Positions 26,482 to 35,762 of a stretch of 44,311 nt of DNA are shown here, in pieces (positions within the stretch are counted from its first letter, which is position 1; every line of letters starts with the position of its first letter). The notes beneath the pieces were generated by a model. It had not been told where the DNA came from and did not search any database. It worked only from the letters and a program-made list of their open reading frames with translations. Where the stretch lies: contig NZ_JAPDHW010000024.1 of the NCBI RefSeq assembly GCF_025971945.1, positions 1 through 44,311 on the forward strand, given 5' to 3'. Made by a program: the position numbers and the translations under genes. This DNA is from Chryseobacterium kimseyorum (lineage in GTDB: Bacteria; Bacteroidota; Bacteroidia; Flavobacteriales; Weeksellaceae).

Positions 26482-27200
26482 ATAGTACAACCAAAAGATG
26501 TTTCAGTATCCAATGCGGATATAAACTTAATATCTAAAGAGGTCATTTACTTACGAAAATCATGCAAAGGCTTTTTATCCACTCCAATTTCTGAAGATGT
26601 CTTGAAAATATGCACATAAATGCACAACAGTCACCATCTAATTGTAATACCCAGCCGTGGGTAGTACATATCGTTTCAGGCAAAAAGCTTCGTCAACTTT
26701 CCCAAGCTTTACATGATGCTAATACTACTGGTAATTTTAATCTGAATTTCACATTTGATTAAAATGACTATAATGAGCAATATTTGGAAAGGTTACAAGA
26801 TTAAGGTAAAGCATATTATGAATGGTTGGTATAAAGAGAGATGATGAAAAAGAGAGCAAAGAAGCAGCTGATAAAACCTCACTATTTTTGGAGCTCCACA
26901 TGTTGCACTACTTTTTATACCATCGGCCGGCGAAAATGTGCGAGTTGCAGGTGATATAGGTATGTATGCACAAACATTTCTGTTTTTGCTAACCGATCAA
27001 GGTTTGGCTGGTATTCTTCAAACTTATCTTGGTATGTTTGCAGAACAATCAGGAAACATTAGATATTTCCAATAAGTTTAAAATGATGTTTGGTATTTTT
27101 TCGGATATTCAGATTCAGATGCAATCGGGATTCTATTAAAATGGGTAGAGAACCTATTTCAAATAGGTTTATCTATCACAGATAATATTAATTCTATAGT
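26482..27200 (+). pseudogene. nitroreductase, decayed
   Basis: Successive frames spell out a nitroreductase: KSCKGFLSTPISEDVLK at the start, NTQPWVVHIVSGKKLRQLSQ (the FMN-binding SxxNxQPW region), then NEQYLERLQD, then from about 26887 FGAPHVALLFIPSAGENVRV and GDIGMYAQTFLFLLTDQGLA, then NKFKMMFGIFFGYSDSDA near the end. Several in-frame stops and frameshifts separate the pieces, so it is dead. It is divergent from the HxlR fossil, the usual regulator-target arrangement. The intact NAD(P) oxidoreductases at 27335 and 28211 follow. Confidence 0.8.
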
Positions 27201-27334
27201 GATTAGTAACATCTATCATAAAAAAGAAAAATTTCTACATTAAAAGGAACGAAGTATTCTAAAAATTAATGCTAACTGTTCGAAGCATAATAAATAAAGC
27301 AAACATTTATTAATAGTAATTTTAAATCAAAAAT

Positions 27335-28117
27335 ATGAAAATAGGCATTATTGGCGCTGGCGCAATTGGCGAAACTCTAGCAAAAAAGTTAAGCAAATAC
27401 GGACATCAGATATTTGTTGCTAATTCTCGCGGTGCCCACACTATTGCTTTTGCTGATAACGAGGCTATCACAGCAGTTGAATTGAGGGATGCAACAACGA
27501 ATGTCGATGTGGTCATTATTTCTATTCCATTTGGAAAAGTTGCAGAACTGCCAAAAAATCTATTTAGTGACCTGAATGAAAACGTTCCCGTTATTGAGAC
27601 AATGAATTATTTCCCACATCGCGATGGCATTATTGAAGAAATAGAAAATGGAAAACCACACAGTGTCTGGGTCTCTGAGCAGATCGGAAGACCGGTGGTA
27701 AAAGCATTTAACAATATTGTAACACATAGTTTCAGAAAGTACGGACAACCTCATGGGACTTCTGGAAGAATCGCGCTTACCGTATCATCAGACAATGAGG
27801 ATTGGAAAAAAATAGCTTTTCAGATTATCGATGAAACAGGCTTTGACAGTTATGATGCTGGTTCCCTGATAGATTCATGGCGTCAACAACCGGGAAGTCC
27901 CCCCTATTGTACAGATCTGACCATCGAAGAAATGGCCGAGGCTATTATAAAATCAGACAAAAAACAGACGGTCATCAATCGTGATCTTTCCAATGAAAAA
28001 ATTGCAGAATTAGGTGAAGAATATATGAACATTGTGGTAACAACAAACTATCCTGACAATTTTGATGACAAAGCAGTCAATATCTATAGGTCAATTAATG
28101 GGATTCCATTAAAATAA
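27335..28117 (+). CDS. NAD(P)-binding oxidoreductase (F420-dependent NADP reductase-like fold)
   Basis: A 260-aa Rossmann protein beginning MKIGIIGAGAIGETLAKKL (GxGxxG at residues 6-11), followed by VANSRGAHT, where the Arg after Ser suits NADPH binding. The TNVDVVIISIPFG strand and a long C-terminal helical part complete the 'coenzyme F420-dependent NADP oxidoreductase' N-terminal domain pattern. Bacteroidota do not make F420, so the name reflects fold only. It is about 50 aa longer than the shortest members. It is followed 93 bp later by a quinone-reductase-like gene on the same strand; the decayed HxlR/nitroreductase pair is upstream. Substrate unknown. The start is ATG at 27335. Confidence 0.8.
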   Translation: MKIGIIGAGAIGETLAKKLSKYGHQIFVANSRGAHTIAFADNEAITAVELRDATTNVDVVIISIPFGKVAELPKNLFSDLNENVPVIETMNYFPHRDGIIEEIENGKPHSVWVSEQIGRPVVKAFNNIVTHSFRKYGQPHGTSGRIALTVSSDNEDWKKIAFQIIDETGFDSYDAGSLIDSWRQQPGSPPYCTDLTIEEMAEAIIKSDKKQTVINRDLSNEKIAELGEEYMNIVVTTNYPDNFDDKAVNIYRSINGIPLK

Positions 28118-28210
28118 ACATTAATTATTAACAGTTGGAAATTGAATTGGCTGAATATGCAAACTGTTAATTTTAAAGAACAATAGTGAACGGATCTAAA
28201 TATTTAATAT

Positions 28211-29203
28211 ATGGAAAATAAGTTAATGCGAAGCTGGCAGGCTGATGAATTTGGTGAAATCAGTGAAGTTTTAAAAATAAAAAATATACCTGTACCTGAA
28301 CCAAAAAAAGGTGAAGCACTTATTAAGGTAATTGTGTCAAGCATCGGACTGCCTGACAAACTTGCAGTGGAAGGTAATTATCCGTTTGTTACAAACCCAC
28401 CGATAACTCCCGGACAAGAGTTTGTGGGAATAGTAGAAAAGACAGGAGCTGATTTTCCTTTTATCGAAGGAACAAAGGTATTGGGAACAAGTGAATACTA
28501 TGGTAAAGGATATGGGGCTGTCGCTGATTATACTATTTGCTCCAAGACTACAGTTTTGCCTTTTCCCACCAAGCTTAGTGATGAACAGGCTGCTGCGTTC
28601 CCAGGAACTTATCACGTTGCATACGTTGGGCTGGTAAATCGGGGTGATATTAAAGACGGTGACTCATTATTAGTTTTAGGAGCGGCGGGTCGTACAGGAG
28701 CGGCGGCTTTGCAGCTTGGAAAGGCTTTGGGTGCAAAGGTTATTGCAGTTATAAGAAACGATGAACAAAAAGAATTCTGTATAAGTCAAGGTGCTGATGT
28801 TGTACTCAATAGTTCCGATGAAAAGTTGATTGATAAAATAATGGAACTGACAGATCATAAGGGAGTCGACGTAATTTATGATACCGTAGGTGGAAAAGCT
28901 CATAAATCTGTTATCAACGCTATTGCTTACAAAGGACGAGTCATCTTAGTGGGCTTTGCCGGCGGAAGTTGGCCGGAGCTGAATCCTCAACATATTATGT
29001 TCAAAGGATACGCTGTTATGGGTGCATTAAATACTATAAGAACGGAAGAAGAAAAGCAGGATGCCATTAAAAAACTCTCTGAACTTATAGGGAGAGGCGA
29101 CATCAATCCTCCAAAAGCAAAACTTTTTAATTTTAATGATACTATAAGCGCAATGTCTGAAATAGGAAAGTCAAAGGAGGGAATTGTGGTACAGCTCAGC
29201 TAG
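28211..29203 (+). CDS. zinc-independent MDR: quinone oxidoreductase-like
   Basis: A 330-aa medium-chain dehydrogenase/reductase of the quinone-reductase branch. The N-terminal GroES-like domain includes the PGQEFVGIV signature, and the nucleotide domain has the loop LGAAGRTGAAALQLGKALGA, whose AAGxxG form indicates NADPH. The Cys/His ligands for catalytic and structural zinc are absent, as expected for quinone or enone reductases. VDVIYDTVGG and GFAGGSWPELNPQHIM (the latter lining the substrate pocket) fit. A chemical detoxification role is likely, matching the lost nitroreductase nearby. It is followed by about 145 bp before the LytS-type kinase. The start is ATG at 28211. Confidence 0.87.
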   Translation: MENKLMRSWQADEFGEISEVLKIKNIPVPEPKKGEALIKVIVSSIGLPDKLAVEGNYPFVTNPPITPGQEFVGIVEKTGADFPFIEGTKVLGTSEYYGKGYGAVADYTICSKTTVLPFPTKLSDEQAAAFPGTYHVAYVGLVNRGDIKDGDSLLVLGAAGRTGAAALQLGKALGAKVIAVIRNDEQKEFCISQGADVVLNSSDEKLIDKIMELTDHKGVDVIYDTVGGKAHKSVINAIAYKGRVILVGFAGGSWPELNPQHIMFKGYAVMGALNTIRTEEEKQDAIKKLSELIGRGDINPPKAKLFNFNDTISAMSEIGKSKEGIVVQLS

Positions 29204-29349
29204 GACTCAAGTAACTTATTACTTTTTATTCGTTTTGATGTGCAGTTTTTTCGCTTTAGTGAATACACTGTTTTATAAGTTGATCAAATCATTTATTTTG
29301 CAGGCTTTATGATGAAAGTATGGCAAAAAGTATTATATAATCGATATTG

Positions 29350-30363
29350 ATGATAAATATGATAAAAAATATCACGAGCACAAAACTGCTATTCTTATGC
29401 TTGCTTAGCAGCTTATTTATAGTGTATCCCGACATCATATGTATGAATTGGCAACTTGCACAACCATCAAACTCAGTAACCGATGCCCAAAAAACCTTTC
29501 TCCTTTTTGATTATTTCTTTTTTGCATCTATTATTTATCTGTTGCTGGAATATAACCTAAAAAAAATCAAATATCGCAATCTCAGACACAGAGCCAAATG
29601 TAATTTGGTCATTGTTGTTTTCGCATACGGTTTTCTCGTCCTTATTATGTACTATTGGACAGGTATGATTCGTACCGCCGCGGGAATTTTGGTACTGCAG
29701 TACTTTATCGTTTATTTACTTTCAACATTTTTAGGACATGCTTTAATGATGTTTAACGACCAGCTTGAAAAGGAGGGACAAATCGAACAACTGAAAACTG
29801 AAAACCTTCAGAGCAGATATGATGCATTAAGAAACCAGATTAATCCTCATTTCTTTTTTAATTCACTAAACGGAATATCGTCGCTGATACGTAAGGGTAA
29901 TGATGATGATACTTTATCATTCGTCACAAAAATGTCAGATGTATTCCGTTACATTTTACAGAGCGAAAAAAAATGTGTTGTCAATTTACAGGATGAAATA
30001 GAATTTATCGGTGCTTTCAAATATATGCTGGAAACCCGGTTTGCAAATAAACTTGAGTTTAATATTGAAATAGAGGAACTTCATAAAAATTACAAAATTC
30101 CTGTTCTTACAATGTTGCCTTTAATTGATAATATCGTTGTACACAATGTAATTGACAGTCTTAATAAAATGGTGGTAAATATCTATATAAATAATAAATC
30201 AGAACTTACCATATCGAACCCTATACAACCCAAACTTATAGAGCCTGTAACAAATGGGACAGGATTGGAAAATCTGGAAAACAGATATACTTTGCTTATG
30301 CTGAAAAAAATCAGAATTGAAAACGACGGAAAAACCTTTTCGGTAATGTTACCATTAATATAG
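29350..30363 (+). CDS. LytS/YehU-type membrane sensor histidine kinase
   Basis: A 337-aa kinase of the His_kinase (PF06580-like) class. Four hydrophobic segments lie in the first 140 residues (LLFLCLLSSLFIVYP; LFDYFFFASIIYLLLEY; LVIVVFAYGFLVLIMYYW; LVLQYFIVYLLSTFLGHAL). A coiled linker follows, and then the phosphoacceptor box LRNQINPHFFFNSLN with His167. The ATPase part shows the degenerate N box typical of the class and GTGLENLENRYTLL as G box. The ATG at 29350 was chosen over TTG 29347. It lies 3 bp from its response regulator, so they form one operon. The signal is unknown. The partner is frameshifted, so the pathway may be blocked. Confidence 0.9.
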   Translation: MINMIKNITSTKLLFLCLLSSLFIVYPDIICMNWQLAQPSNSVTDAQKTFLLFDYFFFASIIYLLLEYNLKKIKYRNLRHRAKCNLVIVVFAYGFLVLIMYYWTGMIRTAAGILVLQYFIVYLLSTFLGHALMMFNDQLEKEGQIEQLKTENLQSRYDALRNQINPHFFFNSLNGISSLIRKGNDDDTLSFVTKMSDVFRYILQSEKKCVVNLQDEIEFIGAFKYMLETRFANKLEFNIEIEELHKNYKIPVLTMLPLIDNIVVHNVIDSLNKMVVNIYINNKSELTISNPIQPKLIEPVTNGTGLENLENRYTLLMLKKIRIENDGKTFSVMLPLI

Positions 30364-30366
30364 TAC

Positions 30367-31120
30367 ATGATGAAAGTATTTATCGTTGAAGATGAAACCG
30401 CCGCATTCGAAAATTTAAAAGATATGCTGACTAAGGTAAATCCACAGATAGTGATCACTGGAAATACTGAAAGTATTGTTCAGACGGTAAACTGGCTTCA
30501 GAAAAATCCTGTTCCAGATCTTATATTTCTTGATATTCACTTATCGGATGGATCCGCATTCAGTATATTCGATATTTTGCCTGTAGAAATTCCGATCATT
30601 TTTACTACGGCTTACGACGAATATGCAATAGAGGCATTTAAAGTAAACAGTATTGATTATATCTTAAAGCCGCTCAAAGAGACTGATCTGGTCCGGGCGC
30701 TCAATAAATTTAATAAGCTTGGCGCCGCAGACCGATACGCACAAATTGAACAAATTAATACAATCAGCCCGCAGTTAAGATATAGAGACAAACTGCTGAT
30801 GCCAAACAATGACCAATTAATCCCTGTTAACGTATATGATATAAGTTGCTTTTACACAACCGATAAAAGAACGTGTTTTTACAAATGATGGAAGAAGTTT
30901 CGTTTATTCAAAATCACTTGACCAGATTTATACAACTTTAAATCCCAGCTTTTTTTTCCGTGCCAACAAGCAGTTCATTGTCTCCAGAAATAGTGTCCAA
31001 AACATTACTGTGTGGTTCGATAGCCGTCTATGGCTGAATTTAAACATTGAGGTGCCGGAAAGAATATACATAAGCAAGAATAAGGCATCTGAATTTAAAA
31101 GCTGGATCGTCAACGAGTAA
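30367..31120 (+). pseudogene. LytTR response regulator with a frameshift
   Basis: The receiver domain is intact: acidic pocket near residues 8-10 (EDE), phosphoacceptor Asp56 in FLDIHLSDG, and Lys101 in DYILKPL. The frame stops at 30888, inside the LytTR DNA-binding domain (after DISCFYTTDKRT). Another frame continues as the rest of that domain (FTNDGRSFVYSKSLDQIY, FFFRANKQFIVS) to 31120. Removing one T from the run at 30876-30880 restores a protein of about 250 aa. If the shift is real, the product can receive phosphate but not bind DNA. It is convergent with the efflux operon, whose last stop is only 2 bp away. Confidence 0.8.
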
Positions 31121-31122
31121 TG

Positions 31123-32544
31123 TTATCGCCATCCACCTCCTAGCGCACGATAGAGATCGACGCAGGCGCCGAGCTGCCTGCGCCGTACAGAAGCAAGAGC
31201 AAGTTCAGCCTTCAATGCGTTGCTTTGTACCATGATCAACTCAATATAATTGGCTAAACCATTTTTATATAACTGTTTGGAGTCATTTATCGCTAACTGG
31301 AGAATCTTGGAATATTGTTCTGTTTCGCGATATTCAATTTTTAATTTTTCGCTCCTTACCAAAGCATCCGAAACCTCGCGCACCGCATCCAAGACTGATT
31401 TCCTGAATTCCAGAACAGCTTCATCTCGGTTTATTTTTGCCACCGCAAGATTTGTTTTCAGCGTTCGCTTTTGAAGCAGTGGCTGAGCAATTCCACCCAT
31501 AATACTGGCAAATAATGACGCAGGGGTCTGAAACCAGTTACTGGCCCTAAAAGAGTTTACACCTATGGATGCAGAGATATTTAGGCTGGGGTACGTATTG
31601 GCTTGGGCAATACCCACTTCTGAATTCCTTATTTTTACTGACAGCTCATAGTCTCGTATGTCTGGTCTATTGCTTAACAAATCCGCCGGAACACCGTGTT
31701 GTAATATATTAGGAAGTTGTATTTCTGATAAAATGCCGTTTCTTGAAACCTTTTCAAGGCTTGTTCCGGTGAGTATATTAAGGACGTTTTCCTCTAAGGC
31801 GATTTGTTCCTCCAATTGCGGTATAAGCGTTCCCACGAACTGCTTCTGTGCGGCTGCCTGCTTCACAGCAAGATTTGTCTCCATTCCGGCATGATATTGC
31901 AGTTGGGTTACAGTAAATATAGTATCGTTAAGTGAGAGATTTTTTTTCGCAGTTTCTAATTGTGTGTCAAGCATCAGCAAGTTATAGTAGCTGTGAGCAA
32001 TTTGGGACACTATTTGTGTCTGTATTGCTTTTTTTGCTTCGTACGTTTGTAGATATTGTTTGAGTAAAACATCCTTCTGCGATTTTATTTTCCCCCAAAT
32101 ATCCGCTTCCCAGCTTAAGTTTATGCCGGCAATATAATCTTCAATATGCTTTTGACCCACGAAATTATTCAGACTTATGCCCTCAAGGCTGTTGTCAGAA
32201 GGTGAGGTTGATTTTGCAGCAACAGCAACAGTGGCAGTAGGTAGCTGTAATATTCTGGCAGCTTTTAATCTTTCCTGCGCAGTCTCGATTCTTTTAATGG
32301 CAATCAGCAGATCGTAATTATTGTTGACCCCTTTTTTGATTAATGCCTGCAGCGTTTTATCTTCAAAATATTCTTGCCAGCTAAGATTGGCTATTGTTAA
32401 GGTATCTGTTGATCTGTTTTCGGACTGGTAAAATCTCTCTGGAAATTTTACATAATGTAACTGTTGTGATCCAACTTTACAAGATATCATCATAAGGTTG
32501 ATGATAGCAATCAAGCCGTAATACGCTATATTTTTAAATCTCAT
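31123..32544 (-). CDS. RND efflux outer-membrane factor (TolC/OprM family lipoprotein)
   Basis: The exit duct of a tripartite multidrug efflux system. The 473-aa product begins with a lipoprotein signal (IAIINLMMISCKVGS, Cys22), so it is anchored in the outer membrane. The duplicated outer-membrane-efflux-protein domains follow, with WQEYFEDKTLQALIKKGVNN at the start, an IAHSYYNLLMLDTQLETAKK helix and the second-repeat SNRPDIRDYELSVKIRNSEV. It is the third gene of its operon and starts 1 bp after the pump's stop, so translation is coupled. It ends 2 bp from the convergent LytTR regulator. The start is ATG at 32544. Confidence 0.93.
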   Translation of the reverse strand: MRFKNIAYYGLIAIINLMMISCKVGSQQLHYVKFPERFYQSENRSTDTLTIANLSWQEYFEDKTLQALIKKGVNNNYDLLIAIKRIETAQERLKAARILQLPTATVAVAAKSTSPSDNSLEGISLNNFVGQKHIEDYIAGINLSWEADIWGKIKSQKDVLLKQYLQTYEAKKAIQTQIVSQIAHSYYNLLMLDTQLETAKKNLSLNDTIFTVTQLQYHAGMETNLAVKQAAAQKQFVGTLIPQLEEQIALEENVLNILTGTSLEKVSRNGILSEIQLPNILQHGVPADLLSNRPDIRDYELSVKIRNSEVGIAQANTYPSLNISASIGVNSFRASNWFQTPASLFASIMGGIAQPLLQKRTLKTNLAVAKINRDEAVLEFRKSVLDAVREVSDALVRSEKLKIEYRETEQYSKILQLAINDSKQLYKNGLANYIELIMVQSNALKAELALASVRRRQLGACVDLYRALGGGWR

Positions 32545-32545
32545 A

Positions 32546-35500
32546 TTATTTGTTATTGTTAGTTTTGGGAAGTTGATTATTTTGTACCGACACTTTCTCG
32601 TGTAGATATTGGAAAATTATGTAGAGGACAGGAATTATAAAAATTCCGAAGGTCACGCCGGTCAGCATTCCGCCTACCGTACTGATACCGATGGAGTGAT
32701 TCCCGTTTGCGGCACCGCGTGTAGCCCAGATGAGAGGTAGCATTCCAACAATAAAAGCAAACGACGTCATTATAATTGGTCTTAGTCGCAATCTGCTGGC
32801 TTCCAACGCGGATTCTATGATGCCAATGCCTGACCTTCTCATTTGAACGGCAAATTCCACTATTAATATCCCGTTTTTTGAAAGCAGACCAATAAGCATA
32901 ATAAGGCCTAACTGCACGTAAATATTGTTATCTATTCCTGCCATACCTGTAAAGCCATAAACACCAAGTACACCGGTTGGTATGCTTAGAATAATGGATA
33001 ACGGAAGTATATAACTCTCATATTGGGCTGCAAGAAGAAAGTAAACGAATATAATACTTAACATAAAAATAAGCACTGCCTGAGACCCTGCGGCGGCTTC
33101 TTCTCTAGTGATACCCGTCAGTTCATACATATATCCACGTGGCAGCGATTCTGTTGCAGTTTCTTTGATGGCACGTATCGCATCACCAGAGCTAAAGCCT
33201 GGTTTTGGTGTACCGTTAAACATCACCGAGTTAAACAGGTTATTCCGTGTTACAGTTTCGGGTCCGTGTGTACGCTCGAATGTTACAAGCGTTTTAACAG
33301 GTACCATTTCACCAAATTTGTTCTTAACAAAAATTCCGTCCAGCGAATTTATATTTTCCCTAAAAACAGCATCAGCCTGCGCCATTACCCTATAATATTT
33401 TCCGAATCGGTTAAAATCTGAAACGAAGCTGCTGCCATAATAAATCTGTAAGGTTCTCATCAGTTCGCTAACATCAACTCCCAGCTGTCCGGCTTTATCA
33501 AAGTCAACAGCAAACTCATATTGTGGATTTCTTGTAGAAAATGTTGTAAAAACACTGCCTATTTCCTTACGTTTTTTTAGGGCGTTAGTAAACTGCTGTG
33601 CAGTGATTTCCAAGTCGTCCAAAGAACCGCTCGCTCTATCTTGTAACATAAACTCGAAACCTACGGAATTCCCAAATCCCTGTACAGTGGGAAATGCGAA
33701 AAAGAAGGTTGTAGCTCCTTGCACCTTACTGGCTTTTTGGGTTAGTTTTTCCATCAGTTGAGACACATCTGGATTTTCACCGCGTTTTTCAATATCTTTC
33801 AGCCTGATAAACCCATTAGAAAAAGAAGAAGAAAAAGTATTGCCCATTGCATTTTGTCCATCTGTTATCCACAGGTTTTCTATTGCTTCATCATCTTTTA
33901 TCATATTCTCTATTTCTGCCACCTTTTCAGCAGTTCGATCAAAGGACGTTCCTGGCGGCGTATTTACAGAGAAACCGATAATTTTATTATCTTCCTCGGG
34001 GATGAAACCTGTTCGTGCATTGATTAAAAGTATTGCACATCCTGTAAAAATTAATGAAAGTATACCAAGCGCAAGCCATTTTCTTCTTACCAAAAAACGG
34101 ACACCCCCGACATAACGGTTGTTCAAGTGGTTGAAGCTGGCATTAAAAGCAGTAAAAAATCGCTTCGCAAAACTTCGATTTCCGTCTGTAGCTGCAGACG
34201 AGTGATGGCCACTTTTTAAGAATAATGCGCATAGCGCAGGGCTCAAAGTCAAAGCGTTGATTGCGGATATGAAAATGGCAATGGCCAGAGTAAATCCAAA
34301 CTGTCTGTAAAAAACTCCTGTAGGTCCTTCCAAAAACCCTACCGGTACAAATACTGCAGCCATAACTAGTGTAATTGATATGATCGCACCTGAGATTTCA
34401 TTCATTGATTCTACAGATGCTTCCTTTGCATTAAGATTGCTGTTGTTCATTTTAGCATGTACGGCTTCCACAACTACAATTGCATCATCAACTACGATCC
34501 CGATGGCTAAAACAAGGGCAAATAATGTGAGCATATTGATGGTGTATCCTAATAGCTGTAGGAAAAAGAATGTTCCTATAATTGCTACGGGTACTGCTAT
34601 TGCGGGGATCAAGGTAGATCTTAAATCTTGAAGAAAAAGGTAGACCACTAGAAAAACAAGGATAAATGCAATGATCAGTGTTTCGACAACCTGTAATATG
34701 GATGCATCCAAAAACTCTTTGGCGTGATAGAGATATGCCGGTTTCAGTCCCTTTGGCAGCTTTGGCAGAAATTCTTCTTTAGTTTTCTCTACTTGATCAA
34801 TCATCTCGTTAGCATTTGAACCTGCTGCCTGCTGAATGGCAAAACCAGCAGCAGGTTTGCCGTTCACCCTATTAGTCGTAGTGTAAGTGTACGAACCAAG
34901 CTCCACACGGGCAACGTCTTTAAGCCTAAGTATTGATCCGTCTAGATTAGCTTTGATAATTATATTTTCATATTGTTTCGGTTGATTAAATTTACCTTTA
35001 TATTTTAAAGTATATTCGAAAGTTTCTTTGCTGTTCTGCCCGAATTTACCGGGAGCCGCTTCTAAATTCTGCTTTTGTACTGCCTCTATTACCTCCTGTG
35101 GTGTTAGGCTGTTTGCAGTCAGTCGCTCTGGGTTCAGCCATAACCGCATCGAATATTCTGAAGATCCAAACATTTGTGCTCTGGCAACACCGGGAATACG
35201 CTGTATCTGTGGTAAAATATTGATACGTATGTAGTTATGGATAAATTCTTCATTGTACATTTCGGGATCTTCACTGTATAACCCCATAAACATTACCATG
35301 CTGTTTTGCACTTTCTGAGTAGCCAAACCTGCCTGCACAACTTCCTGCGGAAGCTGGCTTTCTGCTTTTGAAACTCTGTCCTGGACGTTAACTGCTGCTA
35401 TGTTGACATCTGTGCCTTGCTTGAAATAAACGTTCAAAATCATATTTCCGTCGCTGCTCGAACTTGAAGTCATATAGGTCATATCTTCGACTCCGTTCAC

Positions 35501-35704
35501 AGCCTCCTCAATCGGGACTGCAACAGACCGGGCCACTACCTCTGCATTAGCACCAGGATAAAAGGCCGTGACTTGTACACTTGGAGGGGCAATCTCAGGA
35601 AACAAGCTTAATGGTAAATTAAATACTGAAAGGATGCCTAATATCAGTAATATGATCGATATTACTGTTGACAATACGGGTCTTTCTATAAATTTTCTGA
35701 ACAT
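32546..35704 (-). CDS. RND multidrug efflux pump, HAE1 (AcrB-like) family
   Basis: The inner-membrane proton/drug antiporter. At 1052 aa it has the full family length. The N-terminus FIERPVLSTVISIILLILG is the first membrane helix. Duplicated halves each carry six helices and a large periplasmic loop pair. The fourth helix carries the proton-relay Asp pair in GIVVDDAIVVVEAVHAK at about residue 405. NNIYVQLGLIMLIGLLSKNG and the RPIIMTSFAFIVGMLPL signature mark the second half. Export of hydrophobic compounds such as drugs, dyes or detergents is the family role; the specific substrates cannot be read. It lies between the adaptor (58 bp upstream) and the outer-membrane factor (1 bp downstream). 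Confidence 0.96.
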   Translation of the reverse strand: MFRKFIERPVLSTVISIILLILGILSVFNLPLSLFPEIAPPSVQVTAFYPGANAEVVARSVAVPIEEAVNGVEDMTYMTSSSSSDGNMILNVYFKQGTDVNIAAVNVQDRVSKAESQLPQEVVQAGLATQKVQNSMVMFMGLYSEDPEMYNEEFIHNYIRINILPQIQRIPGVARAQMFGSSEYSMRLWLNPERLTANSLTPQEVIEAVQKQNLEAAPGKFGQNSKETFEYTLKYKGKFNQPKQYENIIIKANLDGSILRLKDVARVELGSYTYTTTNRVNGKPAAGFAIQQAAGSNANEMIDQVEKTKEEFLPKLPKGLKPAYLYHAKEFLDASILQVVETLIIAFILVFLVVYLFLQDLRSTLIPAIAVPVAIIGTFFFLQLLGYTINMLTLFALVLAIGIVVDDAIVVVEAVHAKMNNSNLNAKEASVESMNEISGAIISITLVMAAVFVPVGFLEGPTGVFYRQFGFTLAIAIFISAINALTLSPALCALFLKSGHHSSAATDGNRSFAKRFFTAFNASFNHLNNRYVGGVRFLVRRKWLALGILSLIFTGCAILLINARTGFIPEEDNKIIGFSVNTPPGTSFDRTAEKVAEIENMIKDDEAIENLWITDGQNAMGNTFSSSFSNGFIRLKDIEKRGENPDVSQLMEKLTQKASKVQGATTFFFAFPTVQGFGNSVGFEFMLQDRASGSLDDLEITAQQFTNALKKRKEIGSVFTTFSTRNPQYEFAVDFDKAGQLGVDVSELMRTLQIYYGSSFVSDFNRFGKYYRVMAQADAVFRENINSLDGIFVKNKFGEMVPVKTLVTFERTHGPETVTRNNLFNSVMFNGTPKPGFSSGDAIRAIKETATESLPRGYMYELTGITREEAAAGSQAVLIFMLSIIFVYFLLAAQYESYILPLSIILSIPTGVLGVYGFTGMAGIDNNIYVQLGLIMLIGLLSKNGILIVEFAVQMRRSGIGIIESALEASRLRLRPIIMTSFAFIVGMLPLIWATRGAANGNHSIGISTVGGMLTGVTFGIFIIPVLYIIFQYLHEKVSVQNNQLPKTNNNK

Positions 35705-35762
35705 AATTATCGTAATCTTATAAGATTATTTTACTTTAATGGCTGATGTTTTGACGAAGATA

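Noticed and set aside
27335..28117. true F420-dependent enzyme
   Set aside because: The name comes from the fold; Bacteroidota are not known to make F420 and no F420 genes are visible.
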